This document shows, piece by piece, positions 19,071-28,482 of a stretch of 64,000 bases of DNA. The notes beneath the pieces were generated by a model. The model was not told where the DNA came from. It made no database searches and saw only the letters and a list, made by a program, of their open reading frames with translations. Position 1 is the stretch's first letter, and every line of letters starts with the position of its first letter. A program made the position numbers and the translations under genes. Source of the DNA: Poseidonocella sp. HB161398 (GTDB lineage Bacteria; Pseudomonadota; Alphaproteobacteria; Rhodobacterales; Rhodobacteraceae); NCBI RefSeq assembly GCF_005870025.1, contig NZ_VATA01000026.1:1-64000 (forward strand). The letters run 5' to 3'.

Positions 19071-20114
19071 TCAGGCCGCATCGCCGGTCCGGTCGGCCAT
19101 CATGGTGACGTTGATCCGCCGCCCCTCGAAGGCCTCCGAGAAGCGCGCCGCGTCGGTGCGGTGCAGGTAGCGCGACGGGAAGAGCACCGCGCGGTTGCCG
19201 CGATAGGGCACCTGGTGGGCGGCGGCGCCCGCGGCGGCGATCCGGCTGCGGTTCAGGTCGGGGCGGGCATTGTACTCGGCAAAGGGGATGTCCGCGCCGA
19301 TCCGCAGGTCCCACAGCGTCATGCCCCCCTGCCCGCCCGGCTCCAGGAAGGCCTCGCTGACCGGCCAGAGATTGAGGTTCCAGTCGCCCTGGTCGGCATG
19401 GATGTCGATGCCGCGCGACTCGCGCAGGTAGCGGAAGGCCCAGAGCTGCGCCACCCGCACCGGCCCGGCCAGCCGCTCGGTCACGGCGTGCATCGCCCGG
19501 GCCAGCGCCAGCATGAAGGGCGTCGCCAGCCCGTCATGCAGATGCGCGCCCAGATAGTGCCGCTCGGCGCGGGCGTCGAACCAGAAGGTGGAGCCGAGGA
19601 GCTGCTCGGCGAGCCCGGCCAGCGCCCCGGGCGACAGCAGGTTGTCGATCACGTAGATCGCGTCGCCCGCCCCGCCCGAAAGCGCGATCCGCTGGACCGA
19701 GAGACGCTCCGAGAGCATCGTCTCAGGGATATCCGGCGCGGCGCGCAGAAGGCAGGTCTCCGCCAGCGCGGCCGGGCCGCCCGCGGGCTGCGCCGCGATC
19801 CGGCCGGTGCGCTCGAGCCAGCCGAGCTGCTCTTCGAGATGCTTGAGCTGCAGCGGATTGGCCGCTTCCCGCGGGGCGGACCGGCCCGGCCGCAGGCGCT
19901 TCAGCGCGAAGGCGCGGTCGAAATGGGCGAAAGCGGCGGCCAGATCGCCCTGGCGCTTCAGGCACTGGGCGGCATTCACGTGCATCGGCCAGGATTCCAG
20001 CCCCATGGCGAAGACCTGGCGGTAGCGCTCCAGCGCCGCGCCATGCGCCCCGGCCGCCAGCGCGCCATCCGCCGCCGCCAGGAGCCGCTCTGCCCGCAAT
20101 TGCCTGTCCTGCAT
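19071..20114 (-). CDS. TPR-like N-terminus fused to a 2OG-Fe(II) oxygenase-like domain
   Basis: 347 residues. The first ~80 residues look like two tetratricopeptide-type helical pairs (AALERYRQVFAMGLESWPMH, AAFAHFDRAFALKRL). The C-terminal ~200 residues contain a possible iron-binding facial triad: H239 and D241 in GIDIHADQGDWN, H318 in FPSRYLHRTD, and an Arg pair at 332-333 in GRRINVT that could bind 2-oxoglutarate. This pattern is typical of prolyl-4-hydroxylase-like proteins and tail-to-glycan hydroxylases. The substrate is unknown. It is monocistronic, divergent from the MFS gene; the 286-base spacer shows no further gene. Confidence 0.65.
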   Translation of the reverse strand: MQDRQLRAERLLAAADGALAAGAHGAALERYRQVFAMGLESWPMHVNAAQCLKRQGDLAAAFAHFDRAFALKRLRPGRSAPREAANPLQLKHLEEQLGWLERTGRIAAQPAGGPAALAETCLLRAAPDIPETMLSERLSVQRIALSGGAGDAIYVIDNLLSPGALAGLAEQLLGSTFWFDARAERHYLGAHLHDGLATPFMLALARAMHAVTERLAGPVRVAQLWAFRYLRESRGIDIHADQGDWNLNLWPVSEAFLEPGGQGGMTLWDLRIGADIPFAEYNARPDLNRSRIAAAGAAAHQVPYRGNRAVLFPSRYLHRTDAARFSEAFEGRRINVTMMADRTGDAA

Positions 20115-20400
20115 GATATCCGTCCGGTCCCGTCCGCTGCCCTGGGCCGCAGGATAGCCGCCGCTCCGCACGCCGGACCGGCCCTGCGCGCCAGAAGTCC
20201 TGACCCTGCGCGCCACGCCGCCAAGCCCTGCAGGCAGAGCATGGCCGCCTGCCGGATTCCGCCGTTGCGAAGGCAATGCCCGCGCCTGTACCCTTGCCCG
20301 ACAGACCGGTTCGCGTTCCGCGGTCCCCCTTCCGCGGGGCGGCCGCCTGCCGCATGGCGCGGGAACCGCAAGGAACCCGACGCGCAGAAAGTTCTTCCGC

Positions 20401-21696
20401 ATGTACCTCTCCGACCGGCTGCACGCCCTCGGCCTCTCCGGCGCCGCCGGCCCGTCCGTCCGGGCGCCCTTCGCCGGGTGGCTCGGCGAAGGCGACGGCT
20501 CGCATTTCATGGGCCGCGCCTCCTGCGCGCTGGCGATCTTCGCCGCGCTGCTGGCCAGCACCACGCCGAGCCCGCTCTACCAGGTCTATGTCGCCGAGTG
20601 GGACCTGCCCGCCAGCGCCGGGACGACGATCTTCTCGGTCTACGCGCTCGGCACGCTCCTCGCGCTGTTCCTCTCCGGGCGGATCGACCGGCGGATCTCG
20701 GACCGGCGGCAGGTGCTGCTGCCGGCGCTGGTCTGCACCGCGATCGGCGCGCTGGTCTTCGCCGCCGCCGACGGGGTGGGCATGCTGCTGGCCGGGCGGC
20801 TGCTCTCGGGGGTCAGCACCGGGCTGATCACCTCCGCCGCCTCCGCCGCGATCCTCGAGCTCGACCTGCCCGAGAGACGCGGCCGCGCCGCCACCGTCGC
20901 CACCGTGGCCTTCACCGGCGGGGCGGCCTTCGGCCCCTGCCTCTCCTCGGCGGCGCTCGCGGCCGGCCTGGCGCCGCTGGTCTCGCCCTTCCTGGCCATC
21001 GCCGTCATTGCCGCCATCGCCTTCCTCGGGCTTTCCGCCGCGCCCTGGCCGCCGCGCCGCCGCCAGGCCGGTCCGGCCGCCAAAGCCGCGCGCACGGTCC
21101 GGCCGCTGGCGGGCACCGAGCTGACCGGCGGGCTCTTCCGCCTGGCCTGCCTGGCGATCGCGGTGGCCTGGATGCTCGGCTCGATGCTGATGGCGATGGG
21201 CGTGACGCTGGCCACCGACCTCTTCGGGCTGACCTTCCACGCGCTGGCCGGGCTGATGCCCGCGCTCTTCCAGCTCTTCGCCGGGATCGGCCAGGTGCTC
21301 GCCGGACGGGTCCGCCCGATCCGGGCGATCCTCGCGGGCACCGCGCTGCTGGCGCTGCTGCCGCTGGCCACGCTCGTCGGCGCCGCGGCGGCGCTGCCGG
21401 CGGTCTTCGTGCTGGCGATGCCGCTCTGCGGGCTGGCCTATGGCGCAGCCTTCGCCGGCGGCGCCGCGCTGGTCAACGCGATCTCGGAGCCGACCGAGCT
21501 CGGCGCGCGGATCGCGCGGTTCTACGTGGTCGGCTATCTTGCCAACGCGATCCCGACCTTCGTCTTCGGCTACATGGTCGACGCCTTCGGCCTGTCTCCG
21601 GCCTATGCGGGCTTCACCCTCTGCCTGGCGCTGGCCGCCGCGGCCGGGGTCCTGCTGGCCCTGCGCAGCCAGCGCGCCCTCGCCCGCGGCGCCTGA
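20401..21696 (+). CDS. MFS transporter
   Basis: 431 residues with about twelve hydrophobic helices. The helix 2-3 loop carries a G-R-x-D-R-R pattern (SGRIDRRISDRRQ), and helix 5 holds AFTGGAAFGPCLSS. Similar proteins are annotated as sugar or drug efflux permeases, but no substrate can be given. The first 36 residues are hydrophilic; a downstream ATG at 20510 (MGRASCALAI) would start right before helix 1 and is a real alternative. Confidence 0.8.
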   Translation: MYLSDRLHALGLSGAAGPSVRAPFAGWLGEGDGSHFMGRASCALAIFAALLASTTPSPLYQVYVAEWDLPASAGTTIFSVYALGTLLALFLSGRIDRRISDRRQVLLPALVCTAIGALVFAAADGVGMLLAGRLLSGVSTGLITSAASAAILELDLPERRGRAATVATVAFTGGAAFGPCLSSAALAAGLAPLVSPFLAIAVIAAIAFLGLSAAPWPPRRRQAGPAAKAARTVRPLAGTELTGGLFRLACLAIAVAWMLGSMLMAMGVTLATDLFGLTFHALAGLMPALFQLFAGIGQVLAGRVRPIRAILAGTALLALLPLATLVGAAAALPAVFVLAMPLCGLAYGAAFAGGAALVNAISEPTELGARIARFYVVGYLANAIPTFVFGYMVDAFGLSPAYAGFTLCLALAAAAGVLLALRSQRALARGA

Positions 21697-21779
21697 CCCC
21701 TGCGGCCGGAAGCCGATTGCCGCAGCGCCCGGGGTGGCCTACACCTCGCGGGGGAAAGCGCGGGACCGGACCGGGGGCG

Positions 21780-22322
21780 ATGCAGGGACAAGAGGACGAC
21801 CAGCTTCTGCTGCAGGCAGTCGCGCGCGGCGAGAAGGCCGCGATGCACGCGCTCTACCAGCGCCATCACGACGCGCTCTACGCCTTCCTGCGCGGCCGCT
21901 GCGAGGACGAGGCGACGGCGATGGACGCGCTGCAGGACGCGATGATGGAGGTCTGGCGCAATGCCGGGCGCTTCTCGGGGAAATCCTCGGTGCGGACCTG
22001 GATCTTCGCCATCGCCCGCAACCGCCTGGCCGACCGGCTGCGCCGCGGCGGGCGGCTGTCCTATGTCGACGAGGTGCCCGAGACCGCCGACACCGCGCCG
22101 GATGCCGCCGCGGTGATGGAGGCCTCGCAGGATGCGCTGCGGCTGCGCGCCTGCCTTGCCGGGCTGAAGGCGGCACAGCGCGCGGTGATCCGCCTCGCCT
22201 TCTACGAAGAGCTGCCCTATGGCGAGATCGCCGAGATCGAGGGCATCCCGGTCGGCACCGTCAAGACCCGGATCTTCCACGCGAAACAGGCGCTGATGCA
22301 CTGCCTCGGGCGGCGGCGCTGA
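21780..22322 (+). CDS. ECF-type RNA polymerase sigma factor
   Basis: 180 residues. Sigma region 2 spans about residues 20-90 (ALYAFLRGRCEDEATAMDAL, FSGKSSVRTWIFAIARNRLADRLRR) and region 4 about 125-180 (LKAAQRAVIRLAFYEELPYG, EIEGIPVGTVKTRIFHAKQAL). The gene starts 83 bases after the MFS gene. It ends three bases from the stop of the convergent anti-sigma gene, an unusual tail-to-tail arrangement for such a pair. Region 2 bears no extra domains. Confidence 0.92.
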   Translation: MQGQEDDQLLLQAVARGEKAAMHALYQRHHDALYAFLRGRCEDEATAMDALQDAMMEVWRNAGRFSGKSSVRTWIFAIARNRLADRLRRGGRLSYVDEVPETADTAPDAAAVMEASQDALRLRACLAGLKAAQRAVIRLAFYEELPYGEIAEIEGIPVGTVKTRIFHAKQALMHCLGRRR

Positions 22323-22325
22323 GGC

Positions 22326-22901
22326 TCAGGGACGGCTGATCGCGGCAACCAGCGGATCGGCGGCCAGCCGCGCTTCGGCGGCGTCGCGCGCGGCATCGTC
22401 GGCAAAGCCCAGCGTGTAGAGCCCCAGCGCGCCCGGCCCGTCGATCACCCGCGCCCCGGCCTCCTGCAGAAGTTGCGTGACCTCGCCCAGCGTCGCCCCG
22501 GGCACGAAGGCCGCGCGCAGCACCGGCCCCTCTGCCGTCTCGGTCGCGGTGATGAATCCGGGCTCCTGCTGCGGCAGCTGCGGGACCACGCCGAACTGCC
22601 AGACCGCCACGGTCGCCGCGACGATCCCCGCGACTTTCAGCGCCGCCAGCGCTCGGTTGCGGTTCGCCGGACGCGGCATCCGCTCGGCATCGATCGCCGC
22701 GGAGAGCCGTTCCCAGCCGGCCTCGCGCGAGCCCGCGGGCAGCTCGCTGCGGCCGAATTCCCGGACGGTGCCCTGCAGCATCGCGATCTCGGCCGCAAGC
22801 GCGGGACGGGCGGCCATCTCCGCCTCGAATTCCGCGCGCGCCGCCGGGTCGAGCCGGTCCTGCATGTAGGCGAGTATCCTGTCGTCCTGATCCTGATCCA
22901 T
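22326..22901 (-). CDS. Membrane anti-sigma factor with propeptide-like periplasmic domain
   Basis: 191 residues. The cytoplasmic N-terminus (1-80) is an anti-sigma-like helical domain (DDRILAYMQDRLDPAARAEF) without cysteines, so it is not a zinc anti-sigma. One membrane helix follows (about 82-104). The periplasmic part (about 125-189: RAAFVPGATLGEVTQLLQEA, GLYTLGFADDAARDAAEARL, DPLVAAIS) has the beta-alpha-beta spacing of subtilisin propeptide/I9-type inhibitor domains. It also resembles the N-terminal region of the adjacent subtilase (VALVPPGAAAARLREGAVAE). Inferred role: holds the neighbouring ECF sigma inactive until the periplasmic part is engaged. The start codon follows GGACGGGACGCGAC. 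Confidence 0.75.
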   Translation of the reverse strand: MDQDQDDRILAYMQDRLDPAARAEFEAEMAARPALAAEIAMLQGTVREFGRSELPAGSREAGWERLSAAIDAERMPRPANRNRALAALKVAGIVAATVAVWQFGVVPQLPQQEPGFITATETAEGPVLRAAFVPGATLGEVTQLLQEAGARVIDGPGALGLYTLGFADDAARDAAEARLAADPLVAAISRP

Positions 22902-23121
22902 GTCGCGTCCCGTCCTTCTCTGGCCGGAGTCTTCCAGACTTCGCCGCGGAACAGAAGCTCCGAAGCGCCGGGATCCGCGGCTCCGGGGCCGATCCCTGCG
23001 CTTTTGTCGCGCCAGCCGGGGCCGCGGTTCAAAAAACCGGGTTGATTGCGGCCCCGGACCGGGCCGAATGTCGCCCGGAGGTATATTTGAACCGGTCCGG
23101 TGCGGGGGACGACCAAGCGGC

Positions 23122-24306
23122 ATGAGACAGACAGCAAGACACCGCCGGCTGACGGCGCTTTCCACCGCCCTGGGTCTTGGCCTGGCCCTCGGCCTGGCCG
23201 GCTGCGCGGACTACCGGCTCGACCCGCCCTCCGCCGAGGCGCTGCGCGCCGATGCCGGCAACGTGGTCGATCCGGGCGAAATCGTGGCGCTGGTGCCGCC
23301 GGGCGCAGCGGCCGCACGGCTGCGCGAGGGGGCCGTGGCCGAGGGCTTCGTGCTGCGCGAGGAAGTGCCGCTTGGCGGGCTGGGGCTCGCGATGCAGCGC
23401 TACGCCATTCCCGCGCCGCTCGACGGGGCGGGCGCCATCGCCGCGCTGGAGCGGATCGAGCCCGCCGCCACGGCCGGGGTCAACCATGCCTACCGCCCGG
23501 CCGCCCTGCCCGCCGCGCTCGACTATGCCGACCGGCTGATCGCCTGGCCCGACAGCCCCTGCCGCGCCGCCGGGCCGGTGGGCATGATCGATACCGGCAT
23601 CGACAGCGCGCGCCCGGCCTTCGCGGGCACCCGGATCACGATGAAGTCCTTCCACCGCGGGGCGGCCGCGCCGATGCGGCACGGCACCGAAGTGGCGATG
23701 GTGCTCGCGGATCCCGGCCGGCTCTCGGGGGTGACGCTCTATGGCGCGGCGGTGATCGGCCACTCGGCCCGCGGCGCCGAGGAGGCCGGGGTGGACAGCC
23801 TGCTCGAGGCGCTCGACTGGATGGCGCAGAACGGCGTGCGGCTGGTCAATGTCAGCCTGGCGGGGCCCTACAACAAGCTCCTCGACCGCGGCATCGACCG
23901 CGCGGCCGCCCATGGCATGACCATCGTCGCGGCGGTCGGCAATGACGGGGCGGCGGCGCATCCGCGCTATCCGGCGGCGCTCGGCAATGTCATCGCGGTC
24001 ACCGCGGTCGATGCCGCGCGGCAGATCTATCCGATGGCCGTGAACGGGCCCTTCGTCGATATCGCCGCCCCCGGGGTCGACGTGCTGCTGCCGGTCGAGG
24101 GCGAGACGCGCTTTGCCACCGGCACCTCGATCGCCGCGCCCTTCGTCACCGCCTGGCTGGCCGCCGATCCGGCGCTCTACGGCGCGCCGCCGGACCGTCA
24201 GCGCCGCGCGCTGGGGCAGAGCGCCGCCGATCTCGGCGCGCCGGGGCCCGACCCGGTTTTCGGGGCCGGGCTGATCGGCGCGCCCGCCTCCTGCCTGCCG
24301 GGCTAG
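23122..24306 (+). CDS. S8 (subtilisin-like) serine peptidase, predicted lipoprotein
   Basis: 394 residues. The signal sequence ends in the lipobox LAGC (Cys28). A propeptide-like segment covers about 45-125. The catalytic triad is complete: D157 in GMIDTGID, H187 in RHGTEVAM and S336 in FATGTSIAAP, with oxyanion Asn N274 in AVGNDG. Membrane-anchored, it would act in the periplasm. Divergent from the anti-sigma gene across 220 bases, it is a plausible partner or effector of the sigma/anti-sigma system. Its TAG stop shares the CTAG with the stop of the convergent ttrA. Confidence 0.88.
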   Translation: MRQTARHRRLTALSTALGLGLALGLAGCADYRLDPPSAEALRADAGNVVDPGEIVALVPPGAAAARLREGAVAEGFVLREEVPLGGLGLAMQRYAIPAPLDGAGAIAALERIEPAATAGVNHAYRPAALPAALDYADRLIAWPDSPCRAAGPVGMIDTGIDSARPAFAGTRITMKSFHRGAAAPMRHGTEVAMVLADPGRLSGVTLYGAAVIGHSARGAEEAGVDSLLEALDWMAQNGVRLVNVSLAGPYNKLLDRGIDRAAAHGMTIVAAVGNDGAAAHPRYPAALGNVIAVTAVDAARQIYPMAVNGPFVDIAAPGVDVLLPVEGETRFATGTSIAAPFVTAWLAADPALYGAPPDRQRRALGQSAADLGAPGPDPVFGAGLIGAPASCLPG

Positions 24307-27300
24307 CCCAGCCGCTCGATCCGCGCGGGCAGGCCCTGGCGTACCGCCGTGCCCGAGACCGGATCGACCCAGACCCCGGCATGGGCGCGGGTCGGATCGA
24401 CAAGGCCCAGGTCGTTGAGCAGCACCCCGGCGCCGAGCCGCGGATCGCCCGGCCAGGTCTCGCCGTCGATGGTAATGTCGCCCGCGCCGAAGCCGCGATG
24501 GCCGAAGCCGTGCTCGATCGCCACGGTCCCGGGCGCCACCCCCTCGCGCACCAGCGCGGTGCTCTCGAGCGTGCCGCCGGGCGTGCTCAGCCGGATCCGG
24601 TCGCCGGTGGCGATGCCATGCTCGGCGGCCAGCGCGGTGCCGAGCGAAACCGGGTTCGAGGCGGTGATCCGCAGGAGCGTCGGCGCCCCCACCGAATAGG
24701 AGTTCTGCAGGGGCGACTTGTAGCTCACCACCTTCAGCGGCCAGTCCCTTTCCGGGTAGTGGTCCGCCACCTTCGAGCCGTCGGCGAATTCGGCCGCGCG
24801 CCAGGCGGCCGTGCCCGGCAGCCGCGTGCCGGTCGTCGCCCGGCGGTAGCTGCCCAGATCCTCGTTCCAGACCTGCATCGGCGCCGCGAAGGCATGGCGC
24901 GCCCGCTCGCCTTCGTAGCTGCGCCCGATCGGCTCGTAGCGGCCGCCCTTGGCAAAGACCGTCGCCGCGCGGCGCCATTCCGAGGGCTTCAGCACCGCCT
25001 GCAGATCCGCGGCGATGCGGGCGACATTCGACATCTCGATATCCTCGTCGGTCGCCTCCGCGACCGGCGCCTCCCCGGCGAGGGCCACATTCGCCGCGCC
25101 GCGCAGGTACCAGTCCTCGGCGCGCTCCAGCGGATGCAGCACCCCCGCGGCATCCGGGATCGCCTGCGGCCCGAAGCCCGGCAGGCCGAGCCGCAGCGCC
25201 AGGGCGATCAGGAAGGCCTCCATCCCGATCGGCGCGCCGGCGGGCGTCCGCTCCATCCGCGGCTCGATCACCGGCCAGCGCGCGCAGGTCGCCCTGGTCG
25301 CCACTCCGCCCCAGGGCTTGGTGAAGCCCCAGGTCTCGTACATCACCGAATCCGGGACGACGTAGTCGGCGATGGCCGAGCTCTCGTTGATGAACGGGTC
25401 GATCGAGACGATCAGCGGCACCACCGCCGGATCCTTCAGCCGCTCCGCCAGATGGGCGATCCCGGGCACGCCGTAGACCGGATTAGTGTTGCGCAGGATC
25501 AGCGCCTCGGCGCGGTAGGGATAGCCCTCGGCCAGCGAGGAAAGCCACTCGGTCGCCAGCCCCGGCGCGTTGGGATACCAGGGGCCATCCGCGGGATAGG
25601 GCCGACCCTCGGCCAGCTTCGCCTTGAATTCGCTGGTCTTCTCGTAGGGCCCGTTGCGGCCGAAGGGCAGCCCCCTGGCGGTGACAGCGCCGGGGAAGGA
25701 CGCCAGGTCATAGGCCGGGCCCCTGGTGTCGGGGAACCAGCCCCCGGCGATCATCGTGCCGCCCTTCCAGTTCAGGTTGCCGATCAGCGTATTGATCATC
25801 ATCAGCGCATAGGCGTTGTAGAAGCCCGAACCCGACATCATCCCGCCATGGCTGTTGACCGCGGCGCGGCGGCCATGGCGGCCGAGCTCGGAGGCGAGCC
25901 AGTCGATCGTGGCGACCGGGATGCCGCAGGCGGCCGAATAGGCCTCGACGCTCCCGGCCATGGCCTCCTCGCGCAGGAGCGTCAGCGCGGTCTTCACCCG
26001 CACCGGCCCCTCGATGGTCCCGGCCACGCCGTCATGGAAGAGCGGCGCCGCGCCGGTCCCGGCCGGGACCGGCCCTGCGGGCGCGGCGACCATGAAGGGA
26101 TCGCCCTCCGCGCCGGGGGCGAGCCCCATATCCGAGCCGCGCAGCATCCGGCCGAAGCGGGGATGGGCCTCTTCGGCGATCACCAGATGGGTGGCATTGG
26201 TCCAGCTCGCCTCGCCCGCGGCGGCGGCCGCCCCGGCGCTTGGCTGGGCGAGGTAGCGGCTGTTGATCGTGCCCGCCTCGAACATCCGGCGGATGATCGC
26301 CATGGCCAGCGCGCCGTCGGTGCCCGGGGTGATCCGGATCCAGCGGGAGCGCGTGCCCGAGGGCCCGTTCTGGGCGTTGTTCAGCACCGGATCGACCACG
26401 GCATAGCTCAGCTCGCCCTCGCTCCGCGCCTTGGCGACCAGCGTTCCGACGCGCTTGAAGGGATTGCCCGCATTGGCCGGCGCCGTGCCCGCGAAGAGGA
26501 TGAAACGGGCATTGGCGAAATCCGGCTTGGCATGGGGCATCTGCTTGAGATCGCCGAACATCGCCCCCGAGCCCGAGCGGTAGGCGCCGCCGCAGTAGCT
26601 GCCGTGGCGGGTGAAGTTGCTGGAGCCGAAGCCCTGCTTCAGCCAGCGCAGCACCAGCGCGTCGCGGCCGTCATCGACGCCGTTCATCCAGACCAGCCCG
26701 TTGGCGCGGGGGCCGAATTCGGGCGCACCGGGGCGGATCGGGGTCTCGAGGTCGCGGATCTCGCGCAGCCCGGCCACGCGGCCCTCGCCGAAGAGGTCGC
26801 CGCCCTCGGCGATCTCCTCGACCAGCTGCCCGAAGCTGATCCTCTGCCACTGGCCCGCGCCGCGCGGGCCGACCCGCTTCAGCGGCGCGAGCACGCGGCG
26901 CGGATTGGCGACCTGCTCCAGCACGGCATTGCCGCGGCCGCAGGCGGTGGAGCGATGCGCCATCCCCTGCCCCGCGCCGGTCTGCGCCATGGCGCGGAAG
27001 CTGTCGGCGACGGAGGTTGCGTAGTCGATGAAGGGATCGGTCGACATCGGCGAATAGGGATTGCCCGCGACCCGCAGCACCTTGTTGGCGGCCTTGTCGA
27101 CCTTGACCCGCACGCCGCACATCGTCGTGCAGCCGATGCACATCGTGTAGCTCAGCGCGATCTCCGGATTGAGCGCCAGCTCGCCGGTGGCGGGGTCGAT
27201 GCGGAATTCCGGCGGCGCGGAATTGCCGGTGACGGCATCGGCGGGCACCTCGCCCGACCAGTGCCCGCGGGCGAGCTTGCGCGCGGTGGCGGCATAGCCC

Positions 27301-27365
27301 GCGCCGAAGGTGGCGATCGCGCCGGTGGCGGCGGCGCCCTTGAGGATGTTGCGGCGTGTGGACAT
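24303..27365 (-). CDS. ttrA: Tetrathionate reductase catalytic subunit A (TtrA)
   Basis: 1020 residues, the usual TtrA length. A twin-arginine signal (STRRNILKG) is followed by the [4Fe-4S] cysteines (CIGCTTMCGVRV then ACGRG). SYCGGAYRSGSG holds the probable Mo-ligating Cys of the molybdopterin-bis-MGD fold, and the C-terminal cofactor domain contains NPVSLGTALAAEHGI. The enzyme reduces tetrathionate to thiosulfate in the periplasm as a terminal electron acceptor. It lies last in the ttrBCA operon, 12 bases after ttrC. Thiosulfate- or polysulfide-reductase relatives are alternatives, but ttrS/R context supports TtrA. Confidence 0.9.
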   Translation of the reverse strand: MSTRRNILKGAAATGAIATFGAGYAATARKLARGHWSGEVPADAVTGNSAPPEFRIDPATGELALNPEIALSYTMCIGCTTMCGVRVKVDKAANKVLRVAGNPYSPMSTDPFIDYATSVADSFRAMAQTGAGQGMAHRSTACGRGNAVLEQVANPRRVLAPLKRVGPRGAGQWQRISFGQLVEEIAEGGDLFGEGRVAGLREIRDLETPIRPGAPEFGPRANGLVWMNGVDDGRDALVLRWLKQGFGSSNFTRHGSYCGGAYRSGSGAMFGDLKQMPHAKPDFANARFILFAGTAPANAGNPFKRVGTLVAKARSEGELSYAVVDPVLNNAQNGPSGTRSRWIRITPGTDGALAMAIIRRMFEAGTINSRYLAQPSAGAAAAAGEASWTNATHLVIAEEAHPRFGRMLRGSDMGLAPGAEGDPFMVAAPAGPVPAGTGAAPLFHDGVAGTIEGPVRVKTALTLLREEAMAGSVEAYSAACGIPVATIDWLASELGRHGRRAAVNSHGGMMSGSGFYNAYALMMINTLIGNLNWKGGTMIAGGWFPDTRGPAYDLASFPGAVTARGLPFGRNGPYEKTSEFKAKLAEGRPYPADGPWYPNAPGLATEWLSSLAEGYPYRAEALILRNTNPVYGVPGIAHLAERLKDPAVVPLIVSIDPFINESSAIADYVVPDSVMYETWGFTKPWGGVATRATCARWPVIEPRMERTPAGAPIGMEAFLIALALRLGLPGFGPQAIPDAAGVLHPLERAEDWYLRGAANVALAGEAPVAEATDEDIEMSNVARIAADLQAVLKPSEWRRAATVFAKGGRYEPIGRSYEGERARHAFAAPMQVWNEDLGSYRRATTGTRLPGTAAWRAAEFADGSKVADHYPERDWPLKVVSYKSPLQNSYSVGAPTLLRITASNPVSLGTALAAEHGIATGDRIRLSTPGGTLESTALVREGVAPGTVAIEHGFGHRGFGAGDITIDGETWPGDPRLGAGVLLNDLGLVDPTRAHAGVWVDPVSGTAVRQGLPARIERLG

Positions 27366-27377
27366 GGGTCGTGCTCC

Positions 27378-28481
27378 TCAGACGGGACGGGCGGCGCGGC
27401 GGACAGGGGCCGCCGGACGGGCCGCATCGGACCAGGGGATGAAACTCGTGTAGGCGATGGCCAGGAACAGCCAGAGCCCGAAGGTGCCGATCACCCCCGC
27501 CAGCTCGGCCGCGCCCGCGGGCACCAGCGCGTCATAGAGGCCGGAGCCGACCTTCGGCACCGCCTGCCCGCCCATGAAGACGCTCCAGCGGAACATCCAG
27601 GCGGCATGGATCGCGGTCAGCCCGGTGATCCAGCCGGTGCGGCGCGGCATCGCCAGCGCCAGCAGGAAGGGCAGCAGGATGGCGGCGGCGGCCCAGAGCG
27701 CGATGCGCTGCCAGACCGGGAAGCCCGCGACCGAGGCCAGCGCCTCGGCATGGCGCGGCGAGAGCCCGCTCAGCCCGGCGGCAAGCCACAGCGTGCCGAG
27801 CGCGCCGACGATCGCCAGCGCCAGGGCCAGGCGGCGGTTCAGCTGCGCCTCGAGCCCGCCGTCGCGGCAGAGCACGCGTTCGAGCACCAGCATCAGCCCC
27901 AGCGCGCCAACCGCGCCGGTGGCGGCGAATTGCAGCGGCAGGAGCGGCGTGTTCCAGAGCGGCCGCGCCCGCACCACCATCACCTCCATCCCGGTATAGG
28001 CCAGAACGCCCGCCGCCGCGGCCCCCGCCGCCAGCCCCAGCCAGGGGGCGAAGCCGTTGCCCGGCCCGCCGAGCGCCAGCAGCCGGTAGAGCGGCGCGAA
28101 GCGCCAGTCGCGCGCGCCCGCCGCATGGAATCCCGGCCGGTGCACCGCCCAGGCGAAGGCCAGCACCAGCGCCACGTAGGACGGCACGATCCAGGCGCCC
28201 CAGGCCATCCAGGAGGTGGGGTTCGTATAGACGAAGAATTCCCAGAACCGCCCCGGCTGGTGCAGGTCGGCCAGAAGCGCGATCGGCGCCGCCACCCCGG
28301 TGGTGACCGCCGCCATCAGCGCCAGCCGCGCCGCGCGGATCCCGCCCGGGCGGGCCGAGAGGAAGCCCGGCAGCGCCGTCAGCAGCGCCGTCGCCGAGAC
28401 CGCGATCAGGAAGAAGTACTGCACCGCCCAGGGCAGCCAGGCTGCCTCGTGCACGGCGCCGACGAGTTCGTGGACCTGCAT
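27378..28481 (-). CDS. ttrC: Tetrathionate reductase membrane subunit C (TtrC, NrfD family)
   Basis: 367 residues, about nine hydrophobic helices, NrfD/PsrC superfamily. It starts VHELVGAVHEAAWLPWAVQY and has the typical LLADLHQPGRFWEFF motif in the second loop. It oxidises quinol and passes electrons to TtrB and TtrA. The ATG is one base after the ttrB stop. It is slightly longer than enterobacterial TtrC. Confidence 0.9.
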   Translation of the reverse strand: MQVHELVGAVHEAAWLPWAVQYFFLIAVSATALLTALPGFLSARPGGIRAARLALMAAVTTGVAAPIALLADLHQPGRFWEFFVYTNPTSWMAWGAWIVPSYVALVLAFAWAVHRPGFHAAGARDWRFAPLYRLLALGGPGNGFAPWLGLAAGAAAAGVLAYTGMEVMVVRARPLWNTPLLPLQFAATGAVGALGLMLVLERVLCRDGGLEAQLNRRLALALAIVGALGTLWLAAGLSGLSPRHAEALASVAGFPVWQRIALWAAAAILLPFLLALAMPRRTGWITGLTAIHAAWMFRWSVFMGGQAVPKVGSGLYDALVPAGAAELAGVIGTFGLWLFLAIAYTSFIPWSDAARPAAPVRRAARPV

Positions 28482-28482
28482 C

